Shown here: in pieces, positions 31,611 to 40,743 of the stretch
Layout of the letters: the number at the start of each line of letters is the position of its first letter
Position numbering within the stretch: the stretch's first letter is position 1
Origin: Paenibacillus curdlanolyticus YK9
GTDB lineage: Bacteria; Bacillota; Bacilli; Paenibacillales; Paenibacillaceae
DNA length: 64,000 nucleotides
NCBI RefSeq assembly: GCF_000179615.1
Contig: NZ_AEDD01000005.1
Span: 349,928 to 413,927 of the forward strand
Direction: 5' to 3'
Notes under the pieces: model-generated
Database searches by the model: none
Told to the model about the DNA's origin: nothing
What the model saw: the letters and a program-made list of their open reading frames with translations, nothing else
Made by a program: the position numbers and the translations under genes

Positions 31611-33317
31611 TTATTTGTTTACCGTAGCGAACCACTTGTTCACGTCGGCCGTTACTTCATCGCCGCCGGAAGCCTTCCATTCCTTCACGAAGTCCTCGTA
31701 GGAATCGATCGGTGCATTGCCGTAAATGATCTTCGTGAACGCTTCGACTTCAAGCTGTCTGAGCAGCTCCATCTTCTGGTTCATGGCATCGGTGTATGCG
31801 CTGGCGAAATAGTCCGGGTAACGCTGGCCGTTCTTCTCGTAGCCCATGACGATGCCGGCCGCATCGATTTCTTCCTGCTTGCGGTATTCCTTCGTTTGTT
31901 TCTCGAATGGCGTTACAGGCGGTTGACCTGCGGCGAGCTTAGCAAGCGTGTCGATCATGAGATCCGGTTGGCGCGCGCCTTCCCAGGTCACGCCATAACG
32001 TTCCGGCTTCACGAGCTTGTCGTCGGAATTATCCTTGGACGGCTTGCCGTTCACCATACGGTAGTCATAGCCCTCTGCAAAGCCGTATTCAAACTCGCCG
32101 CCAATTTCCGGATTCGCGAAGTGCTCCAGCAAGTAGTTGTACATGATGAAGTACGCTTCCGGATGCGCGGCCTTCTTGTTGATCAGAATGTAGCCGTTGA
32201 CCATGGAATTGATCGGGCCGCCGCGCACGCCTTTTTTGCCATCAGGGCCGGCAGGCACGGAGTATGCTTTATATTTAGCGCCTTTGACGTTCTTCGCCAG
32301 GTCTGGCAGCGGCCAGTCAGGCATCCAGTGAGGACCGGCAATGATGCCGGCTTCGCCTTTGGTGAACGATTCGGAAGCTTTGGACTCGTCCCATGTGCCT
32401 GCTTCTTTGGAAATGTAGCCTTTCGTCATCCACTCGTTCAGCTTGGCGAGGGCTTGCTTCGTACCCTCTTGCGTGGAGCCCCACTCCAACGATTTGCCGT
32501 CAGCCGATTTATTCCATTGTCTTGGAGCTGTGCCGTAAGCGCCGAAAATCCAGCTCAGGTCAGACATCCATGTGTTCAAGTTGTCGCGAAGCGTAACAGC
32601 CAAGCCGTACGTATCCTTCTTGCCGTCGCCATCCGGGTCTTGATTGACGAACGCATCCATAACCTTATCGAGCTCTTCGACGGTCGTCGGCGCTTGCAGG
32701 TGCAGCTTATCCAGCCAGTCTTGGCGAATCCAGAGCACAGGCTCTACGTTGAGCGTGTAGTCGAATACAGGAACACCATAAGCCTTGCCGTCCTCACGCG
32801 TTACGCCGTACCACATTTCGGGATACTTTTTGGCAAGCTCTTTCCATTTTGGGCTCGCATATTTCTCGAACAGATCGTCAACGGTCATAAACTGATCGGA
32901 ATCGAGCAGCGTGTTCAGATAGTTCGGGTTATCGCGGATTGGCACGAGATCGGGAAGATCTTCGCCCGAAGAAAGCGAGAGGTTCAGCTTATTCGTATAG
33001 GCATTGTTTACATTGTCGACTACCCATAGCGTCTTGAGCTCGATCCCGAGCTTTTCTTTGGCCCATTTGGTGAAAATGTTGTTGTCCCAGTCTTCGCCGT
33101 TAATAAACTTCTCCTGCGTGTTGTTGACGACGCGGGTGAGTGTAACCGGCGTATCATATTTACCCTTGGCAACCAATGCAGCCGCTTCTTCGGCAGATTG
33201 GGCATTCGTTGACGCCGGGCTGTCCGCTTCCTCGCTGCTGCTCGTGCATCCTGCTAGTAGAGAAGTACTAATTGCAGCTGCTAATGCAACGCTTAACCAT
33301 TTCTTATTGGCTTTCAT
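31611..33317 (-). CDS. Sugar ABC transporter solute-binding lipoprotein (family 1, LipO-like)
   Basis: A 568-residue lipoprotein (STSLLAGC, Cys24) of the large extracellular solute-binding family typical of Paenibacillaceae. Features include a VLWIRQDWLDKL-type segment and DPDGDGKKDTYGLA, a calcium-loop-like stretch common in this group. It delivers oligosaccharides or related glycosides to the LplB/LplC permease encoded divergently at 36911. It follows the YesN-like regulator on the same strand after 106 bases. GGGGGAACAGTGA precedes the ATG. Confidence 0.9.
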   Translation of the reverse strand: MKANKKWLSVALAAAISTSLLAGCTSSSEEADSPASTNAQSAEEAAALVAKGKYDTPVTLTRVVNNTQEKFINGEDWDNNIFTKWAKEKLGIELKTLWVVDNVNNAYTNKLNLSLSSGEDLPDLVPIRDNPNYLNTLLDSDQFMTVDDLFEKYASPKWKELAKKYPEMWYGVTREDGKAYGVPVFDYTLNVEPVLWIRQDWLDKLHLQAPTTVEELDKVMDAFVNQDPDGDGKKDTYGLAVTLRDNLNTWMSDLSWIFGAYGTAPRQWNKSADGKSLEWGSTQEGTKQALAKLNEWMTKGYISKEAGTWDESKASESFTKGEAGIIAGPHWMPDWPLPDLAKNVKGAKYKAYSVPAGPDGKKGVRGGPINSMVNGYILINKKAAHPEAYFIMYNYLLEHFANPEIGGEFEYGFAEGYDYRMVNGKPSKDNSDDKLVKPERYGVTWEGARQPDLMIDTLAKLAAGQPPVTPFEKQTKEYRKQEEIDAAGIVMGYEKNGQRYPDYFASAYTDAMNQKMELLRQLEVEAFTKIIYGNAPIDSYEDFVKEWKASGGDEVTADVNKWFATVNK

Positions 33318-33423
33318 TCACTGTTCCCCCTGAGTAATGTCGTGAATACGCTTTTATCATAATTGGGCCTCAAGGTGGAAGAATATAACAATCTATTTGT
33401 TTCATACTAATTTGTTGTGCATC

Positions 33424-35037
33424 TTATGGCCCTTGTCGATCCCGATAATCCTGCGGCGTAACGCCGAAGTGTTTTTTAAACAGCTTGATAAAATAAGGCG
33501 TATTGGGTAATCCGACCTTCTCGCCGACCTCGTAAATTTTGAGATGATGCTGATTGAGTATAAAGGCGGCCTTCTCCATGCGAAGGCGGAACAAATATTG
33601 GCTTAGTCCTTCGCCGGTTTCAAGCTTATAAATTTTCGACAGATGCGAGGGATGCAGGAAGACGTGGTCCGCGATTGTCTGAAGCGAAACATCGCCTTCG
33701 AGGTTATGCTCCAAATACTGCTGCACCTTCACAACCGTCTCCAGCCGGGTCAATTTCATATCCTTAATGAAGTCATTTTGCAGCAGCCGGATTATTTGAT
33801 GCGCCCATATCTCCAATTGGCGGATGGATCGAATGGTTTGGCCCTCCAGCTGATAAAACTCGCCGCCAATGAGCGTGGATAAATTCCGGTTGTTTTTGTG
33901 CGCGAAAAAAATAAAGACGGAGCTAAAGTGGAAAAAGGCTTCCAGAAGATGCTCCTGCGATTCGTATTTGGGCTGGGAAAGCTCTTTGAATATGAGCGTG
34001 AGCTTGTCCTCCACATCGCCCCAACGCCCTAAATCCAACAGATGGGCAAGGGTGGGCGGCTCATACAAGGAAGTGATCGCTTGCATGTCGTTCTTGGCAA
34101 CCTGATCCGGTACTTGCATGAAAAACTCGCGGTCATCTCCAACCTTCTGCCGAAAGGCGGAAACGACATTCTCGTAGGTCTGAGAGATTCCGTAAGGAAA
34201 CGGGTGCCACTGACTGAATAAAATGGATACCTGCCGATGAAGGAACACCTTCACATTATGCTGGAGCCTAGCCGCTGAATGCTCCAATTGATAGTTGTGA
34301 TTCGAGCTGTCACTATCCGCATGATTGCATTGAATGAGGAAAACAAGATAGCCGTACTGGTCCGTGCTGTGCCAAATATGGAAATAACGGCTGAACACCT
34401 CCTCCGCAATATTGCAGACCGCATACTGGATTAAGGAATCGGACGGGCTAGGTGCGTGCTCATCCTCGATCCGCAGGAGAAGCAGGGCATAGGGCTCATC
34501 CACATGGAAAGGAAGGCCCAGTAGCGTTTTTTTCTCGGCCCACTTGTCGAGCGGATAGGCTTTGACGCTAATTAATTCCTGCAGCAGGTTGCTCTTAATG
34601 AGCGCCAAGTTTTGCTGCAGCGTCCGCAAGGCGTTGCTATTGGATGTGAATTGTTCGATTTCCTGCTGGAGCTCTTGGACGAGCCGAGAGACGGCTGCGA
34701 GCAGTTCCTCATCCTCTGCCGGTTTGAGCAAATAGTTTGAAACCTTATGCTGGAGTGCTGTTTTGGCGTAATCAAAATCGGCATGGCCCGTAAGAATAAT
34801 GCATTTGATGTTGGGCCATTCGACTTGAATGCGCTCGATTAGTGCCAGACCATCCATTTCAGGCATTCGAATATCGGTAATGACGATGTCTATCGCGTGC
34901 TCTTGAAGCATGTCGAGCGCCTCGAAGCCGGAGCAGGCCTTGAACACTCCGCCTATCCCCACTGACCTCCAGTCGATCGTTTCGGCCAGGCTGTCTACCC
35001 AATGTTGCTCGTCATCGACAATCAACAACTGCTGCAT
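33424..35037 (-). CDS. YesN-type response regulator (receiver + AraC HTH)
   Basis: A 537-residue regulator: receiver domain with phospho-Asp55 (IVITDIRMPEMDG), a long middle region, and a C-terminal AraC-type double HTH (TVVKVQQYLEHNLEGDVSLQ, then FILNQHHLKIYEVGEKVG). The ATG at 35037 lies one base past the kinase stop codon with GAGGAG upstream, so translation is coupled. It very likely activates the adjacent ABC importer genes in response to the extracellular sugar. Confidence 0.92.
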   Translation of the reverse strand: MQQLLIVDDEQHWVDSLAETIDWRSVGIGGVFKACSGFEALDMLQEHAIDIVITDIRMPEMDGLALIERIQVEWPNIKCIILTGHADFDYAKTALQHKVSNYLLKPAEDEELLAAVSRLVQELQQEIEQFTSNSNALRTLQQNLALIKSNLLQELISVKAYPLDKWAEKKTLLGLPFHVDEPYALLLLRIEDEHAPSPSDSLIQYAVCNIAEEVFSRYFHIWHSTDQYGYLVFLIQCNHADSDSSNHNYQLEHSAARLQHNVKVFLHRQVSILFSQWHPFPYGISQTYENVVSAFRQKVGDDREFFMQVPDQVAKNDMQAITSLYEPPTLAHLLDLGRWGDVEDKLTLIFKELSQPKYESQEHLLEAFFHFSSVFIFFAHKNNRNLSTLIGGEFYQLEGQTIRSIRQLEIWAHQIIRLLQNDFIKDMKLTRLETVVKVQQYLEHNLEGDVSLQTIADHVFLHPSHLSKIYKLETGEGLSQYLFRLRMEKAAFILNQHHLKIYEVGEKVGLPNTPYFIKLFKKHFGVTPQDYRDRQGP

Positions 35038-35038
35038 A

Positions 35039-36790
35039 TTAAGCTCCTCTGTCATTCGAAATGAACTTCCAAGTCATGGTCACCCGGACCCCGCCTAGAG
35101 GCGAAGGACTCAGAGCAAGGCCGGCTTCCTCTCCATAATGCATTTTGATGCGCTGATTGACGTTCCACAGGCCGCATCCGACCGTATCCTCGATCGGATC
35201 GTTTAAGGTCTGCTGGATTTCTTCATATTTCTCTTCCGATAGGCCAGCGCCGTCGTCATCGATCATTACGCGGTATACGTCGTCGGCGATTTCACCATGA
35301 ATTCGAAGAAATCCGGAGCGTAGCTTCTTCTGGAAGCCGTGCTCGAACGCATTCTCGATCATGGGCTGCAGCAGCAGACGCGGAATGAATTGCTCTAGCA
35401 TTTTGTCTGGTAAATCGATTTCATAGTGAACGCGGTCCATGCGCAGCTTCTGGATTTCCAGATAGTTGGCGATGAGCTGGATTTCCTCCGCCATACGAGC
35501 AAGCGGATTTTCAAGGCGCGTCGTATACCGGTAAAATTCGCTCAAATTTTTGGCCATGGAAATGACGGCGTCCTTATTGCCCAGCTTCGTCATATTGATG
35601 ATGTAGCCCATCGAGTTATATAAGAAATGCGGATTAATTTGTGCTTGCAAATGCTTGAGCTTGGCGTCCCGCGATTGCAGCTTCTCCTTGAATACCTTCT
35701 CGATCAGCTCTTGAATTTGGGCAGCCAGGCTATTGAATTTCTCGAATAAGTACTGAAACTCGCTCTTGGGCTTGGCATGAATCCGGACGGAATAATCGCC
35801 GACCTGAAGCTTCTTAAGGCTGACTATCAATTGCGATATCGGCTGCTGAACGTAGCGATAGAGAAGGTAGACGAGCAGAATGCCAACGCAAATGGTCAAG
35901 CCAATCGTGACGTAAAAAAGCTTGATGTTGGTAGTAATCGGCTTAACGATCTCTTCCACCGGAATGTAATCGATCACATACCAGTCCGTATTTGCAAGCT
36001 TCTTGGTGTAAATCTCGTATTGCTGATGCGCAATGCGTACATTGTGAACGGTTGGCGCGCCGTTGTTTGCCTCCGGCGTGAACGTTATTTTGGGAATTAA
36101 TTGCGTAATGATATCGACCTTGGCGGAATGATTGGCAATGATAGGGGCGCCCGCCCGGTACAGAAACGGATCGTCCACGCCATTCAGCTTGCTTTTGTCG
36201 AGCCACTTCTTCAGATCCTCGCCCGAAAATTTAACTTCAATGACGATGTTCGACGGCTGGTTCATCTTTTTATTTTCCGGTTTCATCGAATACCAGTAGA
36301 ACGTCGATTTGTTGTTGTTCGTTTCGGACAGCCATTTGGGGACGTCATCCATGTAGAGAATGCGTGGATCGAATGCTCTGGCGAGCTCCGTCGAGATGAC
36401 GGCCTGGTTCGAGTTTGAAAAAACGGATACTTTGAGCCCTAAATCTGCGGAAACGCTGAATAAGTGTATTTTTTCATAGATTAGCTTGCTCCTGTGGGCC
36501 GTTTCATACGGATCCGGGTTAAACGAGAAGCCCGTGAATTCGCGTATGTTGGGATCTTCCATTAACACGGCGGATGAGTGCGAGATTTGTCGCAGGATCG
36601 TATCGATTTGGTTGGACAAGCTCATCGTACGATTGGAGTGTGTTAATCGCAGTTGTTCCTTAACAACGCCAATGCTGACGCTGGAGGTATAACCGAAGAG
36701 GATGACTATAGGCAATAACAGGAGAACTAGGGATAACACCAGTTTCTTAAAGATTCCGAATGGCTTCAGACGAACCCCTTCTCTCCACAA
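35039..36790 (-). CDS. YesM-type sensor histidine kinase
   Basis: A 583-residue kinase: N-terminal membrane segment (16-36), extracytoplasmic sensor region (40-285), second segment (291-311), HAMP domain (312-365), His_kinase domain with QINPHFLYNS (His388), and HATPase_c (IDDDGAGL, CGLWNVNQRI). The start is uncertain: TTG at 36790 is in frame, yet the best ribosome binding site (GAGAGAAGGGG) lies inside the first codons and points to a start at a CTG codon seven codons later. Confidence 0.9.
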   Translation of the reverse strand: MWREGVRLKPFGIFKKLVLSLVLLLLPIVILFGYTSSVSIGVVKEQLRLTHSNRTMSLSNQIDTILRQISHSSAVLMEDPNIREFTGFSFNPDPYETAHRSKLIYEKIHLFSVSADLGLKVSVFSNSNQAVISTELARAFDPRILYMDDVPKWLSETNNNKSTFYWYSMKPENKKMNQPSNIVIEVKFSGEDLKKWLDKSKLNGVDDPFLYRAGAPIIANHSAKVDIITQLIPKITFTPEANNGAPTVHNVRIAHQQYEIYTKKLANTDWYVIDYIPVEEIVKPITTNIKLFYVTIGLTICVGILLVYLLYRYVQQPISQLIVSLKKLQVGDYSVRIHAKPKSEFQYLFEKFNSLAAQIQELIEKVFKEKLQSRDAKLKHLQAQINPHFLYNSMGYIINMTKLGNKDAVISMAKNLSEFYRYTTRLENPLARMAEEIQLIANYLEIQKLRMDRVHYEIDLPDKMLEQFIPRLLLQPMIENAFEHGFQKKLRSGFLRIHGEIADDVYRVMIDDDGAGLSEEKYEEIQQTLNDPIEDTVGCGLWNVNQRIKMHYGEEAGLALSPSPLGGVRVTMTWKFISNDRGA

Positions 36791-36910
36791 TCAATTGCAA
36801 CGAAATTGGAAATTTGGAAATTGCTTAACAAATTGCTATCAGACTAACACATTTTTATTTCAGAAACAATTGGATCTACTTAATATTAATGACAAAAGGA
36901 GCGTGTAAAA

Positions 36911-37903
36911 ATGCCTGATATGGCTCAACAACCGAGGGTAGTGACCGATACCGGCGGTAAGATAACGCCTGCAATTAAGAGAAAAAAATCTGCGCTGAAA
37001 AATTTCATGTTATCCTGGCAGCTTTATGCGATGGTTCTGCCGGCAGTCATCTTCACGCTGGTTTTCGCCTATGTGCCGTTGCTTTATTCCGTTATTGCGT
37101 TTCAAAATTTCAAGCCGTATCACACGCTCAATCATGTATTCTTCCATGCGGATTGGGTCGGTTTGGACCATTTCAAGTATGCATTCTCGCTGCAAGCAGC
37201 CAAACAGGCGATGATCAATACGGCGGTGCTGTTCGTCTTGAAGGTCATCGGCAATACGATTGCACCGCTCATCTTCGCCTTGCTTCTCAATGAGGTTCGG
37301 CGCGAGGGCATCAAACGCTCGATTCAAACGCTTGTTTACTTGCCTCACTTTATGTCGTGGGTGATCCTCGGCGGCATTCTGATCGATGTGCTCGGCCAAC
37401 AGGGGATTGTGAACGTATTGCTGGGCCGCGTGTTTGACATGGCGCCGATTCCATTCCTGCTGGATGGCGACTGGTATCGTGCCGTGATTGTTGTGAGCGA
37501 TATGTGGAAAGAGTTCGGCTTCGGGGCGATCGTCTTCCTGGCAACCTTGGCGGGCATCAATCCAGCGCTGTACGAAGCATCCGAGGTGGATGGCGCGAAC
37601 CGCTGGAAGCAGACGATGTACGTAACGATTCCGTCCATGCTCCCGATTACGCTGGTCGTGCTGACGCTTACGATTGCCGGCGTGCTGGGCTACGGCTTGT
37701 TCGAGCAAATTTTTAATACGTATAACGGGCTCGTGTACAGCAAAGGGGATGTCATCGACACGTTCGTCTTCCGAATCGGCATTCAGACCGGTCAGTTCAG
37801 CTTCGCAACCGCGGTAGGCTTGTTCAAATCGTTCATCGGATTAATTCTGGTCGTGATCGGCTATCGTCTTGCTTATAAATATGCGAACTATAAAATTTTC
37901 TAA
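36911..37903 (+). CDS. Sugar ABC transporter permease, LplB family
   Basis: A 330-residue protein with six membrane segments and the EAA loop EASEVDGANRWKQTMYVTIP that contacts the ATPase. LplB-type permeases work with LplC and a shared MsmX-like ATPase encoded elsewhere; none is present here. AAAAGGAGCG precedes the ATG. It is divergent from the kinase gene, and a 120-base shared promoter region separates them. Confidence 0.93.
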   Translation: MPDMAQQPRVVTDTGGKITPAIKRKKSALKNFMLSWQLYAMVLPAVIFTLVFAYVPLLYSVIAFQNFKPYHTLNHVFFHADWVGLDHFKYAFSLQAAKQAMINTAVLFVLKVIGNTIAPLIFALLLNEVRREGIKRSIQTLVYLPHFMSWVILGGILIDVLGQQGIVNVLLGRVFDMAPIPFLLDGDWYRAVIVVSDMWKEFGFGAIVFLATLAGINPALYEASEVDGANRWKQTMYVTIPSMLPITLVVLTLTIAGVLGYGLFEQIFNTYNGLVYSKGDVIDTFVFRIGIQTGQFSFATAVGLFKSFIGLILVVIGYRLAYKYANYKIF

Positions 37904-37918
37904 GGGGAGCGGGAACGC

Positions 37919-38791
37919 GTGTATCATAAAACGCTAGGCTATCGAACGTTTTCGATTATTAACAACAGCATGCTTTTGCTGCTTGCTATCGTGTGCATAC
38001 TGCCATTGTGGAACGTGCTTGCCATCTCCTTTAGCGGGAAGGCCCCCGCGGAGGCCGGACTGGTAACGCTGTGGCCGATTGATTTTAATATGGAAGCCTA
38101 CAAAGCGACGTTTAATAACGGCATATTTTTAGATTCACTTGTCTTAACCATCGAGCGAACGGTATTGGGCGTCGGCATCAGCATGCTGCTCATGATTCCC
38201 GCTGCTTTCGCGCTATCGAAGGAGTATGACTACTTCAAGGGAAGACGGGTCCTTATTTGGCTGTTCGTGGTGACGATGCTGTTTCCCCCGGGCTTAATTC
38301 CCGGCTATATTCTGGTCTCGAAGCTTCACTTGATGCATACGATCTGGGCATTGGTGCTTCCGACGGCAGTTTCCGCATTTAATCTGATTCTGATGCTTAA
38401 CTTCTTCAAGAGCATTCCTAAGGAGATTGAGGAATCAGCCTTTATGGATGGCGCTAATCATACGCAATCGCTATGGCATATTTACTTGCCGCTGTCGCTG
38501 CCATCGCTTGCAACGACGATTTTGCTCGCATTGGTGGGCCACTGGAACTCTTGGTTCGACGGGTTGCTCTACATGAAATCGGGCCATTACCCGCTGGCGA
38601 CGTTGCTGCAAACGCTCATTACATCCAGAGACTTAAGCCAGCTTGTCGATTCGACGACGCTGAAGTCGTTCTCGCCAAGAACGCTAAGCTCGGCCCAAAT
38701 TTTCTTGGGCGTCCTGCCGGTGCTATTGATTTATCCATTCCTGCAGAAGTTCTTTATTAAAGGGATCGTTGTCGGCGCTGTAAAAGAATAG
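37919..38791 (+). CDS. Sugar ABC transporter permease, LplC/YtcP family
   Basis: A 290-residue protein with six membrane segments and the EAA loop ESAFMDGANHTQSLWHIYLP. The start is GTG at 37919 with AAGGGGAG upstream, 15 bases after the partner permease gene. It is the second half of the importer channel. Confidence 0.93.
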   Translation: MYHKTLGYRTFSIINNSMLLLLAIVCILPLWNVLAISFSGKAPAEAGLVTLWPIDFNMEAYKATFNNGIFLDSLVLTIERTVLGVGISMLLMIPAAFALSKEYDYFKGRRVLIWLFVVTMLFPPGLIPGYILVSKLHLMHTIWALVLPTAVSAFNLILMLNFFKSIPKEIEESAFMDGANHTQSLWHIYLPLSLPSLATTILLALVGHWNSWFDGLLYMKSGHYPLATLLQTLITSRDLSQLVDSTTLKSFSPRTLSSAQIFLGVLPVLLIYPFLQKFFIKGIVVGAVKE

Positions 38792-38810
38792 CCCATGCGC
38801 ATAAACAGAA

Positions 38811-38854
38811 AAACAGGATGAGACAGGTCTAGGCCTGTCTCATCCTGTTTTTTT
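38811..38854. terminator. Strong bidirectional terminator
   Basis: A 17-bp stem (38811-38827 with 38834-38850; core ACAGGATGAGACAGG) followed by T7. It serves the permease operon and the convergent esterase gene. Confidence 0.95.
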
Positions 38855-38859
38855 GTCCG

Positions 38860-40521
38860 TTACGCCGCAGGAATAAATTCAATAACGTCGATCCGGCCGT
38901 ATTCGTCGCCGTTATAGTTGCTCGTAATTTTGATCAGATCATTCTGGTTAATGGTTACGTTGCTAATGGTGCGCGTGCGCCGCGTGGTGCTGTCGCAGTA
39001 GATGGAGCCAGTAGCCTCGTTCGCCATCCAATTGCCGATAAGCTGATTGCCCGAATAAAGATTGTAGGTCGAATTGCCGTCGGATTCATCCCAGTACGTG
39101 ATTTTAACCGTATAGATGCCGCTCGTTCCCGTGAAAGCTTGGGTCGCGGTGCCGGTCGTGCCTGCTACAACCTTGATGAGGGAGCCATTGGTGGCGCTGC
39201 TGTTGCTCTCGACGGTGTAGTTGGTTAGGGCCATCGTTTCCGCTTCGATCTTCACGGGTACCGCCACCGGCTTCGGAATAAATTCGATGACGTCAATGCG
39301 CCCGTATTCATCGCCGTCATAGTTGCTTGATAGTTTGATCACGTCATTCTGGTGGAGCGTCACGTTGCTGATGGTGCGCGTTCGCCGCGTGGTACTATCG
39401 CAGAAGATCGAGCCCGTGGCCTCGTTCGCGATCCAATTGCCGATGAGCTGATTCGCGGAATAGAGATTGTAGGTTGAATTGCCGTCGGACTCATCCCAAT
39501 AAGTAATTTTCACATCGTATTGCCCGCTGCTGCCCGTGAACGCTTGGGTAGCCGTACCGGTCGTATTGGCGTTAACCTTAATCAGGGAGCCGTTAGTAGC
39601 GCTGCTGTTGTTCTCGACGGTGTAATTGGTCAGAGCCATCGATTCCGCTTCGATCTTGATCGAGCCCGATGGTACGGAGACGGGAGGAGCACCTAAGGTT
39701 ATGCCTTGATTGGAGCTAAGGATGACGGATTTGGCTACGCTCTTCGCGTAATCGGCATCGGCTGCGGAGAGGCCGCCATTTTGCGTGAAATAAGTTGGGT
39801 CAACGCCTGTAATCATTGCAGCATAGATCGCGGCGGCCATGTAGTGCGAGAAGTCCGTATGATGCTTGCCGTCCGCGTTCCAGATGACGCTGGCGTTTTT
39901 GATTCCATCGTTAAACAGCTTCTGCATGCCTTGCGTATTGGGGCCGTATTTGACGCCGAGCGCTGAAGCAATGCTGGCATACTTGCTGCTGACGTCGTTG
40001 GCCATCGCATTGGTGTCCGTGTATGCGCCGCTCGAATTGGAGACGATAGTTGCCGGGCTAAACGGATTGGTCGAATGCAGGATGAACTGCGCCCCCGGAT
40101 TGTACGTATCCGTATCGGATTTCAACGTCTGAGCTGAGGCGAGCAGGCTGCTGTAGGCGTTCGCTGGCTCCATCGTATTTCCGTTCACAATCACATAGTT
40201 CCACTTGCTGCCGTTGTAGCCGTTCTGGATCGCTTTGCGAGCGTCGCTTCCCGCTTGTGCATGCTGGCTCAGGAAGGAACCGCCGGGCGTCACTTGCTGA
40301 TACTCCACCGTATAGCCCATTGCTTGCAGAATGGCCTGAATCTTGCCCGGCATATCGGCGAAGTAGATCATGCTGTTGCCGATATACAGGATGCGCACCG
40401 TGCCCGGCGCGGAAGCCGCGTGGGTGCGGGCGCTAGGCAGGAGCACCAGCGTGAGGAGTAGACAGAATGAAAGCGTTAGTGCGAGGAGCTTTCTTGCTAA
40501 AGCTGTGGGGTTGGTCAACAT
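38860..40521 (-). CDS. Secreted SGNH-hydrolase with two carbohydrate-binding modules
   Basis: A 553-residue exported protein. Residues 1-36 are a signal peptide (cleavage near AHA-AS). Residues 40-275 are an SGNH/GDSL-like domain with block I ILYIGNSMIYF (Ser50) and a late HHTDFSHY segment with the His. Two tandem CBM6/CBM35-like modules follow (about 290-415 and 425-550), each starting VKIEAE or IKIEAE and nearly identical over STYNLYS.NQLIGNW and CDSTTRRTRTISNVT. It probably removes acyl groups from plant polysaccharide. A cre site overlaps its promoter. AGGAGG precedes the ATG. Confidence 0.87.
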   Translation of the reverse strand: MLTNPTALARKLLALTLSFCLLLTLVLLPSARTHAASAPGTVRILYIGNSMIYFADMPGKIQAILQAMGYTVEYQQVTPGGSFLSQHAQAGSDARKAIQNGYNGSKWNYVIVNGNTMEPANAYSSLLASAQTLKSDTDTYNPGAQFILHSTNPFSPATIVSNSSGAYTDTNAMANDVSSKYASIASALGVKYGPNTQGMQKLFNDGIKNASVIWNADGKHHTDFSHYMAAAIYAAMITGVDPTYFTQNGGLSAADADYAKSVAKSVILSSNQGITLGAPPVSVPSGSIKIEAESMALTNYTVENNSSATNGSLIKVNANTTGTATQAFTGSSGQYDVKITYWDESDGNSTYNLYSANQLIGNWIANEATGSIFCDSTTRRTRTISNVTLHQNDVIKLSSNYDGDEYGRIDVIEFIPKPVAVPVKIEAETMALTNYTVESNSSATNGSLIKVVAGTTGTATQAFTGTSGIYTVKITYWDESDGNSTYNLYSGNQLIGNWMANEATGSIYCDSTTRRTRTISNVTINQNDLIKITSNYNGDEYGRIDVIEFIPAA

Positions 40522-40548
40522 TATTGCCTCCTAGTGGTTTTGGTTTAG

Positions 40549-40562
40549 GGTAAACGCTTACA
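40549..40562 (-). promoter_or_regulatory. Catabolite-responsive element (cre)
   Basis: Minus-strand TGTAAGCGTTTACC matches the CcpA consensus TGWAANCGNTNWCA at 13 of 14 positions. It lies 27 bases upstream of the esterase start codon, where CcpA would repress during growth on glucose. Confidence 0.75.
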
Positions 40563-40743
40563 TGAATAAGCGCAGGAAATCCCCCCTTTCCTCAAGATAG
40601 CAAATTGTCAGAATAAAGAAACGGGACAAAACAATGAAATACGGCACATATTAATGATCCTTGCGGGTTGCCGCCAACTAGCGTTATCTTTACTGTAGCG
40701 TTTATTTACATTCATAACAGCTTGTCAGGGCAAGGGGATACCT

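Noticed and set aside
31896-33029. A 377-codon open frame on the + strand opposite the solute-binding protein gene
   Set aside because: It is antisense to a clear lipoprotein gene, lacks a ribosome binding site and shows no domain; it arises from the codon pattern of the real gene.
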